A stretch of 64,000 nt of DNA from Pseudorhodobacter antarcticus (GTDB taxonomy: Bacteria > Pseudomonadota > Alphaproteobacteria > Rhodobacterales > Rhodobacteraceae). The position numbers were made by a program, and so were the translations under genes. The notes beneath the pieces were generated by a model. It made no database searches, was not told the DNA's origin, and saw only the letters and a program-made list of their open reading frames with translations. Every line of letters begins with the position of its first letter. Position 1 is the first letter of the stretch. Positions 1 to 8,875 of the stretch are shown here, piece by piece. The stretch is from positions 1-64,000 of the forward strand of contig CAMAXX010000012.1 in NCBI GenBank assembly GCA_945862435.1, given 5' to 3'.

Positions 1-1196
1 ATCGCCTCGCGCCCGTTTTGCAAAGGGCCGCGCGCGCAGATAAATTCCACCCGCGCGCCCACGCGCACCGCATGCCACGGCGCGCGGTTTTTGGCGATGA
101 CGTCGGCAAGGCCTGCGGCCAGTGTATCGGCAAGTTTGTCCATATGGGCGTAGGCGGTTTTGGTCATCACCTCGGCAAGGCTGGCGCGCAGGGCGGCAAA
201 TTGCAAAGGGTTCGCCGACAGCGTTGTGCCCATGCCTGAATGGCCCGCAGGGCGGGCAGCATTGGCGGCGCTATAGCGCGCGGCAGTATCGGCGTTTAGC
301 CCCCAAACCGCTGCAGGAAGGCCGCCCGCCACACATTTTCCAGCCACAAAGATATCGGGCGCGAGGCCGTGCGCGCGGGTATAGCCGCCAAGCCCTGTTG
401 AAATTGTATGGGTTTCGTCGATCAGCAGCAGCGCGCCGTATTTGGTGGCCAGATCGCGCAAACCTGCATGAAAGCCGCTCTGCGGCAGCACCATGCAAGA
501 GTTGGTCATCACAGGTTCAGTCAGGATTGCAGCGACATCGCCCTTTGCCAGCGCGGCCTCGACCCCTGCCAAATCGTTAAACTCGCAAGCGACCGCGCCA
601 AGGGTTAGGTCAGCCACTTGCCCAAGCAGACCCACGCGGTTTTGCGTTTGGCCATCTGCGCCAAGTTCGACCATCACATCGTCCACCGTGCCGTGATAAC
701 AGCCGTTGAACACCAGTATCTTAGCCCGCCCAGTTACTGCCCGCGCCACGCGGATGGCAAAGCGGTTGGCATCGGTGGCGGTGGTGGCAATTTGCCATTG
801 AAACGCGCCAAAGGTCGCGGTCAATAGCTGGCCCACCTCAAGCGCCTCGATAGAGGGCAGCATGTAGGTCAGCCCGCGCCGTGCCTGCCTGCGCAGCGCG
901 CGGGCGACGGGGGCGGGCGAGTGGCCAAACATCGAGCCTGTATCGCCAAGGCAGAAATCATCAATCTGATAGCCGTCAATATCAGTAATCGTCGCGCCCT
1001 TGGCCGATGCTATCACGGGCAGGTGCGGCATGGGCCAATCTGTCATCCAATGTAGGGGCACGCCGCCAAGATAGTCGGTCAGCTTGACCTTCGCGGCAGT
1101 GGGACGGGCAGCCGCAAAGCGCCGCGCCTCGCGCGCGGTGAAATCGGCAAGGCGCTGAGCGGGGATGCCCGCGATTAGGGTGTTTGTGTTTTTCAT
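1..1196 (-). CDS. Class III aminotransferase (glutamate-1-semialdehyde aminomutase type), 3' end outside window
   Basis: The frame is open from an ATG at 1196 to the left edge, giving about 398 residues with the C-terminus missing. It is a PLP-dependent fold-type I enzyme. Visible landmarks are the NGCYHG motif that contacts the cofactor phosphate (about residue 165), the LLIDETHT segment with the cofactor-ring aspartate (about residue 260), and the Schiff-base lysine in AGKCVAGGLP (about residue 287). This layout matches glutamate-1-semialdehyde aminomutase-like transaminases rather than class I/II enzymes. It lies downstream of aruH-aruI on the same strand but is separated by 245 bp holding a terminator-like element, so it is probably a separate unit. 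It could take the amino group of GABA or another omega-amino acid from arginine breakdown, but the substrate is not visible in the sequence. Confidence 0.85.
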   Translation of the reverse strand, partial: MKNTNTLIAGIPAQRLADFTAREARRFAAARPTAAKVKLTDYLGGVPLHWMTDWPMPHLPVIASAKGATITDIDGYQIDDFCLGDTGSMFGHSPAPVARALRRQARRGLTYMLPSIEALEVGQLLTATFGAFQWQIATTATDANRFAIRVARAVTGRAKILVFNGCYHGTVDDVMVELGADGQTQNRVGLLGQVADLTLGAVACEFNDLAGVEAALAKGDVAAILTEPVMTNSCMVLPQSGFHAGLRDLATKYGALLLIDETHTISTGLGGYTRAHGLAPDIFVAGKCVAGGLPAAVWGLNADTAARYSAANAARPAGHSGMGTTLSANPLQFAALRASLAEVMTKTAYAHMDKLADTLAAGLADVIAKNRAPWHAVRVGARVEFICARGPLQNGREA

Positions 1197-1270
1197 GCCG
1201 CGATCATGCCACAGGGGGTGAGGGGCGGTAAAGGGGAGAGCGCGGGTTTGATCAAACTACCGCAGCAAGA

Positions 1271-1438
1271 AAGGGGGCTCGCCCCCACTTAGCCTTTGGC
1301 CTATTCACCAAAGCGATTTTTTGGGGAGGCAGAAAGTAAATAGGTCTGTATCTTCCTAACTCAAGAAAATATCCAGTCACGTGAAGCAAGCTTCCCGAGT
1401 TAGGGGGTGAGCGCAGCGAGGGGGGGCGTGCGCCCCCT
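1271..1438. repeat. Composite intergenic element A (inverted pair of half-elements, terminator-like)
   Basis: The 245 bp between the two minus-strand genes holds two GC hairpins facing each other (GGGGGC-tc-GCCCCC at 1273-1286 and GGGGGC-gtgc-GCCCCC at 1422-1437). Between them lie an ATATTT-type core on each arm and the word CTTCCTAACTC, which is partly mirrored by GAGTTAGG. The right hairpin sits immediately after the aruI stop, as expected for a transcription terminator. The same modules recur at 11250-11383, 35671-35736, 56007-56063 and 59491-59554. Confidence 0.6.
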
Positions 1439-1441
1439 TGG

Positions 1442-3022
1442 TCATGCAACCCTAACCTCAATCATACTTGGCCCCTCGCTGCGTTGCCTTAGCGCCCAGT
1501 GCAGCAGTTCGGTATCTGCCGCAATCGAGACAAAGGGCAAATCGCAGGCGCTGGCAAAGGCGGCGTGGTTCAGCGGGCTGGGGTGGCAGCCGATCACCTC
1601 GGTGTTCGCGGCGCGCATCGCATCGGCAATCTCGCCGTAGGCTGCGTTATTCCAGACAACGAAGGTAATCGGCAGATTTTCATCGACTGCCGTGAGCAGT
1701 TCAGCGGCGGTAAATTGCAAGCCGCCATCGCCGATGATGCACACCGTGCGGGCGGCGGGCTGTGCAATGGCTGCGCCAATCGCAGCCCCCGGCCCGTATC
1801 CCAGCGCGCCAAAACCCGTGGCGGCGTTAAACCAGCCCCCTGCGCGGTCGTGGTCATAGTATAGGTTCGCGGCATAGATGGCTTGTGTGCTGTCCCCCAC
1901 GATCTGCGCTGCGGGAAGCGCCGCGCGGATCGCCTCGAGCATGGTCAGACGTGCGGGCATGGCGGGGTCAAGCTGGCCCAGTTCCGCGCGGGCTTTGGCG
2001 CGGGTATCTTGCGCGCGCGCTGCGCCTTGCCCCTGGGATTTGGGGGTGATGTGCGGGGTGATCGCAGCCAAGAAGGCGGCAGTATCGGCGCAGACGGCCA
2101 AGGCGGCGGGGTGGCGTTTGAGTTGGCCCGCGCAGATATCCACGCGGATCATGGCCGATAAATCAGGAAATCCGCCGCGCGCATACATATCATAATCGGT
2201 TTGGCCAAGTTCGGTGCCAAGAGCCAAGACCTGATCCGCCCCTGCAACCAGCGCACGCACGGCATCTAAACTGGCGCTGGCAGGCACGCACAGCGGGTGG
2301 CCGTGCATCATGCCGCGCGCGTTGACGGTTTGAATGACGGGGGCATCGAGCGCCTGCGCCAAAGTTTGCAAAGCGGCCTCGCATCCGCGCGCGCCGCCGC
2401 CTGCCAAGATGACGGGGCGGTTTGCGGCGTTTAGCAGGTTTGCCGCTGCGGACAGATCGCTGGGCTTCGGCGCGGGCCGCGCAGGCAGCGGCGCGGGTGC
2501 GGGCAGGGCTGCGCAGGGCAGGGGCATTACATCGGTTGGAATTTCCAGATGCACGGGCGTTGGCCGCGCGCCCAGCATGGTTGTAAAGGCCCAGTCCAGC
2601 GCGGGGGCCAGATCATCTGCCGACATCACCGTGCGGGTGGGGCATAGAGCTGCGACCAGCGCCGATTGATTGGGAAGTTCGTGCAGCAGGCCCAAACCGC
2701 ACCCCAAACTATCCCGCCTATTTACGCCCGAAATCACCAGCATTGGCACGCTATCTGCCCGCGCCTGCGCCATAGCTGTCAGCGCATTGAGCAGCCCCGG
2801 CCCTGTGATAACAAAGGCCACGCCCACATGTCCGCTGGCGCGCGCATAGCCGTCGGCCATAAAGGCGCAGCCCTGTTCGTGGCGGGCCGTCACATGGCGA
2901 ATGGGGCTGCCAGACAGGCCGCGATACAGTTCCACAGTATGCACGCCCGGAATGCCGAACACGCAGGTAACTCCGCGCGCGGCGAGCCCTTCGACAAGGC
3001 GCATCCCAACGGACGCGGTCAT
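1442..3022 (-). CDS. aruI: 5-guanidino-2-oxopentanoate (2-ketoarginine) decarboxylase, ThDP-dependent
   Basis: 526 residues with the three-domain build of acetolactate-synthase-like thiamin diphosphate enzymes. The N-terminal Pyr domain has FGIPGVHTVELYRGL and the ThDP-activating glutamate in RHEQGCAFMADGYARASG (residues 43-60). The C-terminal PP domain has the ThDP/Mg site GDGGLQFTAAE with WNN about 30 residues later. The GVHTVELYRGL and HEQG..FMADGYAR strings closely match Pseudomonas AruI as I remember it, the enzyme that decarboxylates 2-ketoarginine to 4-guanidinobutyraldehyde. Its ATG overlaps the stop of the upstream transaminase by four bases (ATGA), so the two are translationally coupled. 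That pairing, as in the Pseudomonas arginine transaminase pathway, is the main support for the specific substrate. Without it this would be only an ALS-family decarboxylase. Confidence 0.8.
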   Translation of the reverse strand: MTASVGMRLVEGLAARGVTCVFGIPGVHTVELYRGLSGSPIRHVTARHEQGCAFMADGYARASGHVGVAFVITGPGLLNALTAMAQARADSVPMLVISGVNRRDSLGCGLGLLHELPNQSALVAALCPTRTVMSADDLAPALDWAFTTMLGARPTPVHLEIPTDVMPLPCAALPAPAPLPARPAPKPSDLSAAANLLNAANRPVILAGGGARGCEAALQTLAQALDAPVIQTVNARGMMHGHPLCVPASASLDAVRALVAGADQVLALGTELGQTDYDMYARGGFPDLSAMIRVDICAGQLKRHPAALAVCADTAAFLAAITPHITPKSQGQGAARAQDTRAKARAELGQLDPAMPARLTMLEAIRAALPAAQIVGDSTQAIYAANLYYDHDRAGGWFNAATGFGALGYGPGAAIGAAIAQPAARTVCIIGDGGLQFTAAELLTAVDENLPITFVVWNNAAYGEIADAMRAANTEVIGCHPSPLNHAAFASACDLPFVSIAADTELLHWALRQRSEGPSMIEVRVA

Positions 3023-4206
3023 GCCGCAAGTCCCTGCGCGCGCGCGGCATAGGCAGCAAGGCGGGTGCAGGCGGCCGCGATCAGACTGTCATCGACTGTC
3101 AGTGACAGGCGCAGCCAGCCCGCAAGGCCGTTGCCAAAGCTTTCGCCAGGCATCACTGCCACGCCCTCGACATCGAGCAGGCCAAGGGCGAATTGCTCGC
3201 CGCTTTGGCCCGTGGCGGATATGTTGACCAGTGCGAACATGCCTGCCTCGGGTTTATGCACCACCAGCCCGTTCTTGCCGTGCAGCATGGCGTGCACAAT
3301 TTCCGCCCGCCGCGCAAAGCGCTGGGCCATGCCGCGTGCGGCTTCGCTGGGGGCCGATACCGCCAGCGCCGTCATATCGGCGATAAAGGGTTGGTTGCCA
3401 AACAGCATGGTTTCGGCCACGGGCAGCAGGGCATCGGAAAACTCTTGCGGGCCGACGCACCAGCCCGACCGAAACCCAGGGGCGGCGTGGGATTTGGAAA
3501 TTGACGCCGCAACGATTGTGCGATCTGCCAATTGCGCCATATCAAAGGGCGAGACAAAGCGCGCGCCCTCGTAGATCATTTCCTCGTAAACCTCATCGGA
3601 CAGAATCCAAAGGTCGTGCTGGATGGAGAGTTCGCCCAAGGCGCGAATATCCGCTTCGGTCAAAATCGCGCCCGTTGGGTTGTGAGGCGTGTTCAGAAAC
3701 AAAAGGCGCGCGCGCGACGTAATCAGCGGGGCCACGTCCGCTGCCTGCATCCGAAAACCATGTTCCGCCCGTAAGGGCACCATCACAACCGATGCCCCAG
3801 TGGCGGCAATTAGCCCTTCGTATGTTGCATAGCACGGATCGCCCAGCAGCACCTCATCGCCGGGACCAACCAAGGTTGTCAGGGTTGCAAACAGCGTGGT
3901 TTGCGTGCCGGGCAAGGCGGTGCATTGGCTGGGGGCGATGGTGCGGTGCGTGCGTTTGGAATAGCGCTCGGCCAGCGCAGCCAAAAGGTTCGGCTCGCCC
4001 CGCCCGTTGGAATATCCCAAACGGCCCGCATCAATGCCTGCCTTGGCCGCGACCAACAGCGCATCTGCGGGCGGCACGTCAGGCTCGCCAATCGACAGTT
4101 TGATAACATCGCGCCCTTGCGCAATCATTTCTTTGGCGCGGGCATGAACCGCCCATTTCGCCCCGCCAAGGTTCGAGAGACGGTTAACAATCGGGGCAAA
4201 GCGCAT
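3019..4206 (-). CDS. aruH: Arginine:pyruvate transaminase (class I/II PLP aminotransferase)
   Basis: 395 residues, fold-type I aminotransferase. Visible motifs are LSIGEPDVPPADAL near the N-terminus, NTPHNPTGAIL (cofactor-contacting Asn-Pro), ILSDEVYEEM (aspartate to the pyridine nitrogen), SISKSHAAPGFRSGW (Schiff-base lysine) and the C-terminal WLRLSLTVDD arginine that binds the alpha-carboxylate. The sequence follows Pseudomonas AruH through most of its length, including FRMQAADVAPLIT and MLFGNQPFI. The reading frame extends to an ATG at 4236, but that start lacks a ribosome site, while the ATG at 4206 (MRFAPIVNRL) fits family length. The ATGA overlap with aruI makes a two-gene unit that converts arginine to 4-guanidinobutyraldehyde in the cytoplasm. 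Confidence 0.78.
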   Translation of the reverse strand: MRFAPIVNRLSNLGGAKWAVHARAKEMIAQGRDVIKLSIGEPDVPPADALLVAAKAGIDAGRLGYSNGRGEPNLLAALAERYSKRTHRTIAPSQCTALPGTQTTLFATLTTLVGPGDEVLLGDPCYATYEGLIAATGASVVMVPLRAEHGFRMQAADVAPLITSRARLLFLNTPHNPTGAILTEADIRALGELSIQHDLWILSDEVYEEMIYEGARFVSPFDMAQLADRTIVAASISKSHAAPGFRSGWCVGPQEFSDALLPVAETMLFGNQPFIADMTALAVSAPSEAARGMAQRFARRAEIVHAMLHGKNGLVVHKPEAGMFALVNISATGQSGEQFALGLLDVEGVAVMPGESFGNGLAGWLRLSLTVDDSLIAAACTRLAAYAARAQGLAA

Positions 4207-4305
4207 GGCAAACCTATGGGATGAGGGGATAGTCATTGCTAAGCTATCAGGATTTGCCCCAGTCTCAAGCCTTGGACGCGCCGCCTTTGGGCAAATTTGC
4301 GCCCT

Positions 4306-5190
4306 TTAGGGGTGATGCACATCTTTATGAATGATGACATCGCATTGCGGATAGCGCTGCAAAATGGCGCGGCGCAGGGCGGCACCAATATCATGGGCCT
4401 GCTTTAGGGGTTGCGCGCCGTCCAATTCGATATGCAGGTTCACGAACACGCGGCTGCCCGCCATGCGGGTTTTCAGATCGTGATAGCCGAAAACTTGGGG
4501 CCAATTTTTGGCAATCTCACCAATATCTTCAATTAAGGCGGGGTCGGCGCGCCGATCCATAAGCGCGTCAAACGCGCCTTTGCCAATGCGCACCGCGCCA
4601 ATGGTCAGCAGCGCGGCAGCCGCCAGCGCGACCACGCCATCAATTGCCCCCATATCCCAGTATTTCGACGCGATCAGCGCGGCAATCGCGCCGATATTGG
4701 GCAACAAATCGCCCAGATAGTGCAAGCGGTCAGCGGCCACCACGCGGCTGCGGGTTTTGCGCGCGACATAGCCTTGCCACATGACCAGCCCCAGTGTCAG
4801 CAGCACAGAAAGGCTCATAACCAGCAGGCCCGCACCTTGGGCTTGCAGCGGGGCAGGGGCGGGATCGGTCAGGCGCAGCACTGCGGCTGTGGCAATAACC
4901 CCAGCGGAAATAAGCACAAACATCGCTTGGCCCAGCGCCGCCAAATCTTCGGCCGATGAATGGCCAAAGGCGTGATCTTCGTCGGCGGGCCGCGCGGCAT
5001 AGATCAATGCGGCCAGCGCGCCAAGCGAGACCATCAAATCCATCGCGCTGTCGGCCAAGCTGGCGGCAACAGACAGCGCCCCTGTTTGGCCCAGCGCCCA
5101 CAGCTTTAGCGCCACCAGCAGCCCCGCGACAACGGCAGAGGTCGCGCCAGCACTGATATTCATCCGTGTATCGGCTGTCATTTGGGGCAT
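4306..5190 (-). CDS. Cation diffusion facilitator (CDF) metal exporter
   Basis: 294 residues with six predicted membrane spans followed by a cytoplasmic ferredoxin-like domain. The transport-site motif SLADSAMD (D47, D51) lies in span 2, followed by the family signature EDHAFGHSSAEDLA (H73, H77, E81). The C-terminal part ends with VNLHIELDG and CDVIIHKDVHHP, typical of the dimerising domain that binds regulatory metal. The family exports Zn, Fe or Mn with proton antiport across the inner membrane, and this looks like the FieF/YiiP branch. It starts three bases after the SH3 gene stops, and its ribosome site lies in that gene's last codons, so the two form an operon. Confidence 0.88.
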   Translation of the reverse strand: MPQMTADTRMNISAGATSAVVAGLLVALKLWALGQTGALSVAASLADSAMDLMVSLGALAALIYAARPADEDHAFGHSSAEDLAALGQAMFVLISAGVIATAAVLRLTDPAPAPLQAQGAGLLVMSLSVLLTLGLVMWQGYVARKTRSRVVAADRLHYLGDLLPNIGAIAALIASKYWDMGAIDGVVALAAAALLTIGAVRIGKGAFDALMDRRADPALIEDIGEIAKNWPQVFGYHDLKTRMAGSRVFVNLHIELDGAQPLKQAHDIGAALRRAILQRYPQCDVIIHKDVHHP

Positions 5191-5193
5191 GAA

Positions 5194-5850
5194 TTATTCC
5201 ACCACTTCATCTAGCCTAACGCCCCAAATCACCGATTTCGGGGCCCAACCCCGTTCGCCATCTGCATTCACGCGGCACCAATCAATCTGACATTCCAAAA
5301 GGCGCGCCAAAACCCCGCGCTCTGCCTGAAAGGCCACAGGCGATGCGGGGTCTGGCAGGGCATGAAACTGCGCCATATCCGTTGTAGTGATCACAGTGCG
5401 CGCCACCGATAGCAAGGAGAAATGCACCCATCCGCCAAGACCTTCGAAATCTTCGACCTTGCGCCAGTTTTCATATTCGGCAACCACGCGCAGCGGTGTG
5501 CCTTTGGTGGTGAACACCCAATCGATACGGTGCGTCAGGCCCGGCCCGCGCCGTGCATTCCCCTCGCTGCCCTTAAGCGAGACAAAGCGCGGCAGGGGCT
5601 GATTTGTTACGGGGCCAATATTTGGGGCGGCGGCAGGCACCGTCACTTGGGGCTGATCTTCGGGCCGTGGTTCAGGCCGTGGTGCGCTTTGTTGTGGCGA
5701 TGTGGCGGCGGCATCTGCCGCAGGCGCGGTCAGGTCTGGGCGCGGGCGCGGGCGGGTTTGCGCCTCGGCGGCGAAGGAACTTAGAATAGGCGCAAGCGTA
5801 AGGCCCGCCACAAGCAGCCACGCCCCCGCCTGCCTGCGCGATATACGCAT
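5194..5850 (-). CDS. Exported SH3-like domain protein
   Basis: 218 residues from the ATG at 5850. The reading frame opens earlier, at 5934, but the shorter start gives a clean signal peptide (RRQAG, a hydrophobic stretch, AEAQ cleavage region). Next comes a low-complexity Pro/Arg/Ala linker (about residues 30-75) and a bacterial SH3-like domain with RRGPGLTHRIDWVF, TKGTPLRVVAEYENWRK and GGWVHFSLLS. A cysteine pair, LLECQIDWCRV, follows near the C-terminus. Proteins of this kind are periplasmic and probably bind cell wall, but no enzymatic role can be read. It is the first gene of the pair with the CDF exporter and diverges from the dehydrogenase at 6012. Confidence 0.75.
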   Translation of the reverse strand: MRISRRQAGAWLLVAGLTLAPILSSFAAEAQTRPRPRPDLTAPAADAAATSPQQSAPRPEPRPEDQPQVTVPAAAPNIGPVTNQPLPRFVSLKGSEGNARRGPGLTHRIDWVFTTKGTPLRVVAEYENWRKVEDFEGLGGWVHFSLLSVARTVITTTDMAQFHALPDPASPVAFQAERGVLARLLECQIDWCRVNADGERGWAPKSVIWGVRLDEVVE

Positions 5851-6011
5851 TGGCCCAACTTGCCCCGCTCGTATGATGCCACCTGAAACCATTACCATCC
5901 CTGCCCGCGCGCCGCAGCCGCACCCCTCCATCATTTGGGGCTTGCGGTTGGGCCCTGCTTTGCGCAGTTTGCCACTCTATGAACGGATATGGAAGTGCAG
6001 GGAGTGCGATC

Positions 6012-6998
6012 ATGCCATCACCGCGATTGACAGTTGTCGTGACCCGCCGTCTGCCCGAAGCGGTTGAGACGCGGCTAAAGGAATTGTTCGACGTTACCCT
6101 GCGCGACCCTGATACCCCGATGACCCGCGCCGAAATTGCCGCAGCAATGGCCAATTGCGATGTGCTTGTCCCCACCATAACCGATACAATCGACGCAGGG
6201 CAGATTGCGGCGGCTGGCCAGCGCCTGAAACTGATTGCCAATTACGGCGCGGGGGTGGATCACATCGATATCGCCACGGCGCGCCAGCGCGGGATTTTGG
6301 TGTCTAACACGCCTGGCGCGGTGACCGAAGATACGGCTGATATCACGCTTGCCTTGATGCTGGCCGTCACCCGCCGCATCCCGCAGGGGTTGGCGGCCAT
6401 GCAATCGGGCGCGTGGGAAGGCTGGTCGCCCATGGCCAACCTTGGCGGCAGATTGGGCGGGCGGCGATTGGGTATTTTGGGCATGGGGCGCATTGGGCAG
6501 GCTGTGGCGCGCCGCACGCGCGCCTTTGGCTGCCAAGTGCATTACCACAACCGCAAACGCCTGCGCCCTGAAATTGAGGCCGAATTTGACGCGACCTATT
6601 GGGATAGCCTTGATCAAATGTTGGCGCGGATGGACATCATTTCGGTCAATTGCCCGCATACGCCCGCCACGTTCCATTTGCTGAATGCACGGCGCATAAA
6701 GCTGATGAAACCCTCGGCCGTGGTCGTCAACACTTCGCGCGGGGAAGTGATTGACGAGGCCGCCCTAACCCGCGCGCTGCGGGCGGGCGCGATTGCGGGC
6801 GCTGGGCTGGATGTGTACGAACATGGCCACGACATTACCCCCGATCTGCGCGATCTGCCCAATGTGGTGCTGCTGCCGCATATGGGGTCGGCCACAGTGG
6901 AAGGGCGCATTGAAATGGGCGAAAAGGTGATTATCAACATCAAAACCTTCGCCGATGGTCACCGCCCCCCAGATTTGGTGGTTGCTGGGCAGTTGTAG
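6012..6998 (+). CDS. D-2-hydroxyacid dehydrogenase (glyoxylate/hydroxypyruvate reductase type)
   Basis: 328 residues. The start at 6012 (MPSPRLTVVV) was chosen over 5979 because AGGGAG lies 7-8 bases upstream. The Rossmann signature GILGMGRIGQAVARR is in the middle of the protein. The catalytic triad is present: Arg in VVNTSRGEVID, Glu in AGLDVYEHG, and His in LLPHMGSATVEGR. NYGAGVDHIDI, near residue 80, is typical of the glyoxylate reductase GyaR/GRHPR branch. It reduces glyoxylate or hydroxypyruvate with NAD(P)H, which would connect to the glycine and serine enzymes elsewhere in the window. A second, more distant enzyme of the superfamily lies at 11392. Confidence 0.88.
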   Translation: MPSPRLTVVVTRRLPEAVETRLKELFDVTLRDPDTPMTRAEIAAAMANCDVLVPTITDTIDAGQIAAAGQRLKLIANYGAGVDHIDIATARQRGILVSNTPGAVTEDTADITLALMLAVTRRIPQGLAAMQSGAWEGWSPMANLGGRLGGRRLGILGMGRIGQAVARRTRAFGCQVHYHNRKRLRPEIEAEFDATYWDSLDQMLARMDIISVNCPHTPATFHLLNARRIKLMKPSAVVVNTSRGEVIDEAALTRALRAGAIAGAGLDVYEHGHDITPDLRDLPNVVLLPHMGSATVEGRIEMGEKVIINIKTFADGHRPPDLVVAGQL

Positions 6999-7096
6999 TT
7001 CTTGCCCCCGTCTGCCTCCGTCTGCCCAAATCCCGCCCAATTCAAAACAAATTTTCCTGATTTTCTAGCGCGGATAGATATTTCAGGAGCCCATCC

Positions 7097-8113
7097 ATGC
7101 GGCGGATCATTGATATTGGCTTTTTGCTTGTGCTGGTCTTGGGCTGCATTGGCCTTGATTTCTACATTCTTAAACGCGACACAGCTAAAGAAAGCTATGG
7201 CATTTCTGACTATATCGCGCATCGCAAAGATAACTTTAACGATTTGCTTTACCCACCAAGTTTAGCTGCGGCTTTGCCCACAGCGATTGACGGTTGGGAA
7301 ATTTCCCCCAAAAGCGCAGACAAAATGGTGGGTGCAACAGACGCCAACCGCGAAGATCAGGCCCATGAAATAGCCCTCGTCAAGGCGATGGCCGCGCTGA
7401 CCAGAGCCTCGTCTGACAAGGGCGAAATGGTGGGCATGACCATGGCAAAGGGCGATACCCGCCTGCGCCTTGTGGCCACATTCATTCAAGAGGCCGATTT
7501 GGCAGCAGGCAACGAAACTGTCAAAGCCGCCCCCACAGGCGACACCGCCGCCTTGCAGGCGATGCTACGGGCAGAGGATAATGCGGCGGGCCAAGTGATT
7601 TATGACGTGGTCGATGGTGTGGCCTTTACCGAATTGCCCAGCGCTGGCGTGACAGGCGATCCTGATATCCGCATGATCCGTGCCGCCCTAACGCCCGCCT
7701 TGTCGGTGATAGTTATCACGCAAAGTAATGACGACGACGCCATCAAAGAGGCGCTGCAAGCCATTGATTTTGTGATGCTGAATAAGCTGCTCACTACCCC
7801 CATCGAAGGCGTTATTGAGGGCAGCAAAACCGATCTGCGCGGCGCGCAACCCATTGCCAACCTTGGGACGCGCACTGCGAAATTGCCGCCCGCCGCCATG
7901 CCATTACCCGCAACGGGTGCACGAAAGGCAACCAAGCCCTCATCCCTGCCAACAGTCGCGCCCGCAAAAGCTGCCGCACCGCCGCCGAAAACCGATACAA
8001 CGGCCCAGCCTACCGAAACGGCCGTCTTTCTAGCCCCTCCTGCCAGCGAACTGGGCCAATCCAAACAACCCTGCGTGCGCCGTGCTGGGGTGTTGGTTTG
8101 CCCCGATGGCTGA
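7097..8113 (+). CDS. Membrane-anchored protein of unknown function
   Basis: 338 residues, unrecognised. An N-terminal hydrophobic segment (about residues 5-24, IDIGFLLVLVLGCIGLDFYI) with Arg-Arg before it should act as a signal anchor. A folded region runs to about residue 240, then a Pro/Ala/Lys/Thr-rich linker, ending in a short tail with two cysteines (QPCVRRAGVLVCPDG) that could form a disulfide. A CAGGAG ribosome site stands before the ATG. It probably faces the periplasm. Similar anchored proteins seem common in Rhodobacteraceae, but I know of no assigned function. It lies between a dehydrogenase and a TerC gene with no obvious functional link. Confidence 0.7.
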   Translation: MRRIIDIGFLLVLVLGCIGLDFYILKRDTAKESYGISDYIAHRKDNFNDLLYPPSLAAALPTAIDGWEISPKSADKMVGATDANREDQAHEIALVKAMAALTRASSDKGEMVGMTMAKGDTRLRLVATFIQEADLAAGNETVKAAPTGDTAALQAMLRAEDNAAGQVIYDVVDGVAFTELPSAGVTGDPDIRMIRAALTPALSVIVITQSNDDDAIKEALQAIDFVMLNKLLTTPIEGVIEGSKTDLRGAQPIANLGTRTAKLPPAAMPLPATGARKATKPSSLPTVAPAKAAAPPPKTDTTAQPTETAVFLAPPASELGQSKQPCVRRAGVLVCPDG

Positions 8114-8224
8114 TCGCTTCTTGATGTAGATTAACCATTTATTGCACTTGCGCGCGGGCGGCTATAGCTGTCAGAATGGCGCTCGAAAACTGCCAAATTT
8201 GATGCTTATTGTCGGGAGATAGCG

Positions 8225-8875
8225 TTGGAAATTTTTACATCAGCGGGGCTGATTGCCTTGCTTCAAGTGATTGGAATTGATCTGGTTTTGGCGGGTGACA
8301 ACGCCATTGTTATCGGCCTTGCAGCCGCTGGCCTTCCAAAAGAACAGCGCGCGCGCGCAATCTTAATCGGGATCATCGCGGCCACAGTCATGCGGATCGG
8401 GTTTGCGCTGATCACCACGCAGCTTCTTGCCATTGCAGGGCTTTTGCTTGCGGGCGGCATTTTGCTTTTGTGGGTCTGCTGGAAGATGTGGCGCGAGTTG
8501 CGCGAGGGTCATGGCGATGACAACATGGCCGAAGAGGCGTTGACGGGTCAAGATTTAGACGCAGACGGCAGCGTTGCAGGCGGGGCGCCGAAGAAAACAC
8601 TGGCACAAGCCGCGCTGCAAATTGTTATTGCAGACGTGTCGATGAGCCTTGATAACGTTCTGGCGGTTGCAGGGGCTGCGCATGGTCACCCCACGGTGCT
8701 GATTGTGGGGCTTGTGCTGTCTATCGCGCTGATGGGGCTAGCCGCTACATTTATTGCCCGTCTGTTGAACAAATATAGCTGGATCGCCTATGTGGGCCTT
8801 GCCATCATCGTCTATGTCTCGCTGAAGATGATGTGGGAAGGCTGGCACGAAGTGGCCCCAATGGTGCTGGGTTAA
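8225..8875 (+). CDS. TerC/YjbE-family integral membrane protein
   Basis: 216 residues, with about seven membrane spans in two halves separated by an acidic loop (HGDDNMAEEALTGQDLDADG). The twin conserved motifs GIDLVLAGDNAIVIGLAA (span 1) and IADVSMSLDNVLAVAGAA (span 4), each with Asp and Asn inside the membrane, are the TerC family hallmark and fit Mn2+ or other divalent metal export. The start is a TTG at 8225. It has GGGAG just upstream, and no in-frame ATG exists before span 3. The stop overlaps that of the convergent EamA gene. Confidence 0.85.
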   Translation: MEIFTSAGLIALLQVIGIDLVLAGDNAIVIGLAAAGLPKEQRARAILIGIIAATVMRIGFALITTQLLAIAGLLLAGGILLLWVCWKMWRELREGHGDDNMAEEALTGQDLDADGSVAGGAPKKTLAQAALQIVIADVSMSLDNVLAVAGAAHGHPTVLIVGLVLSIALMGLAATFIARLLNKYSWIAYVGLAIIVYVSLKMMWEGWHEVAPMVLG

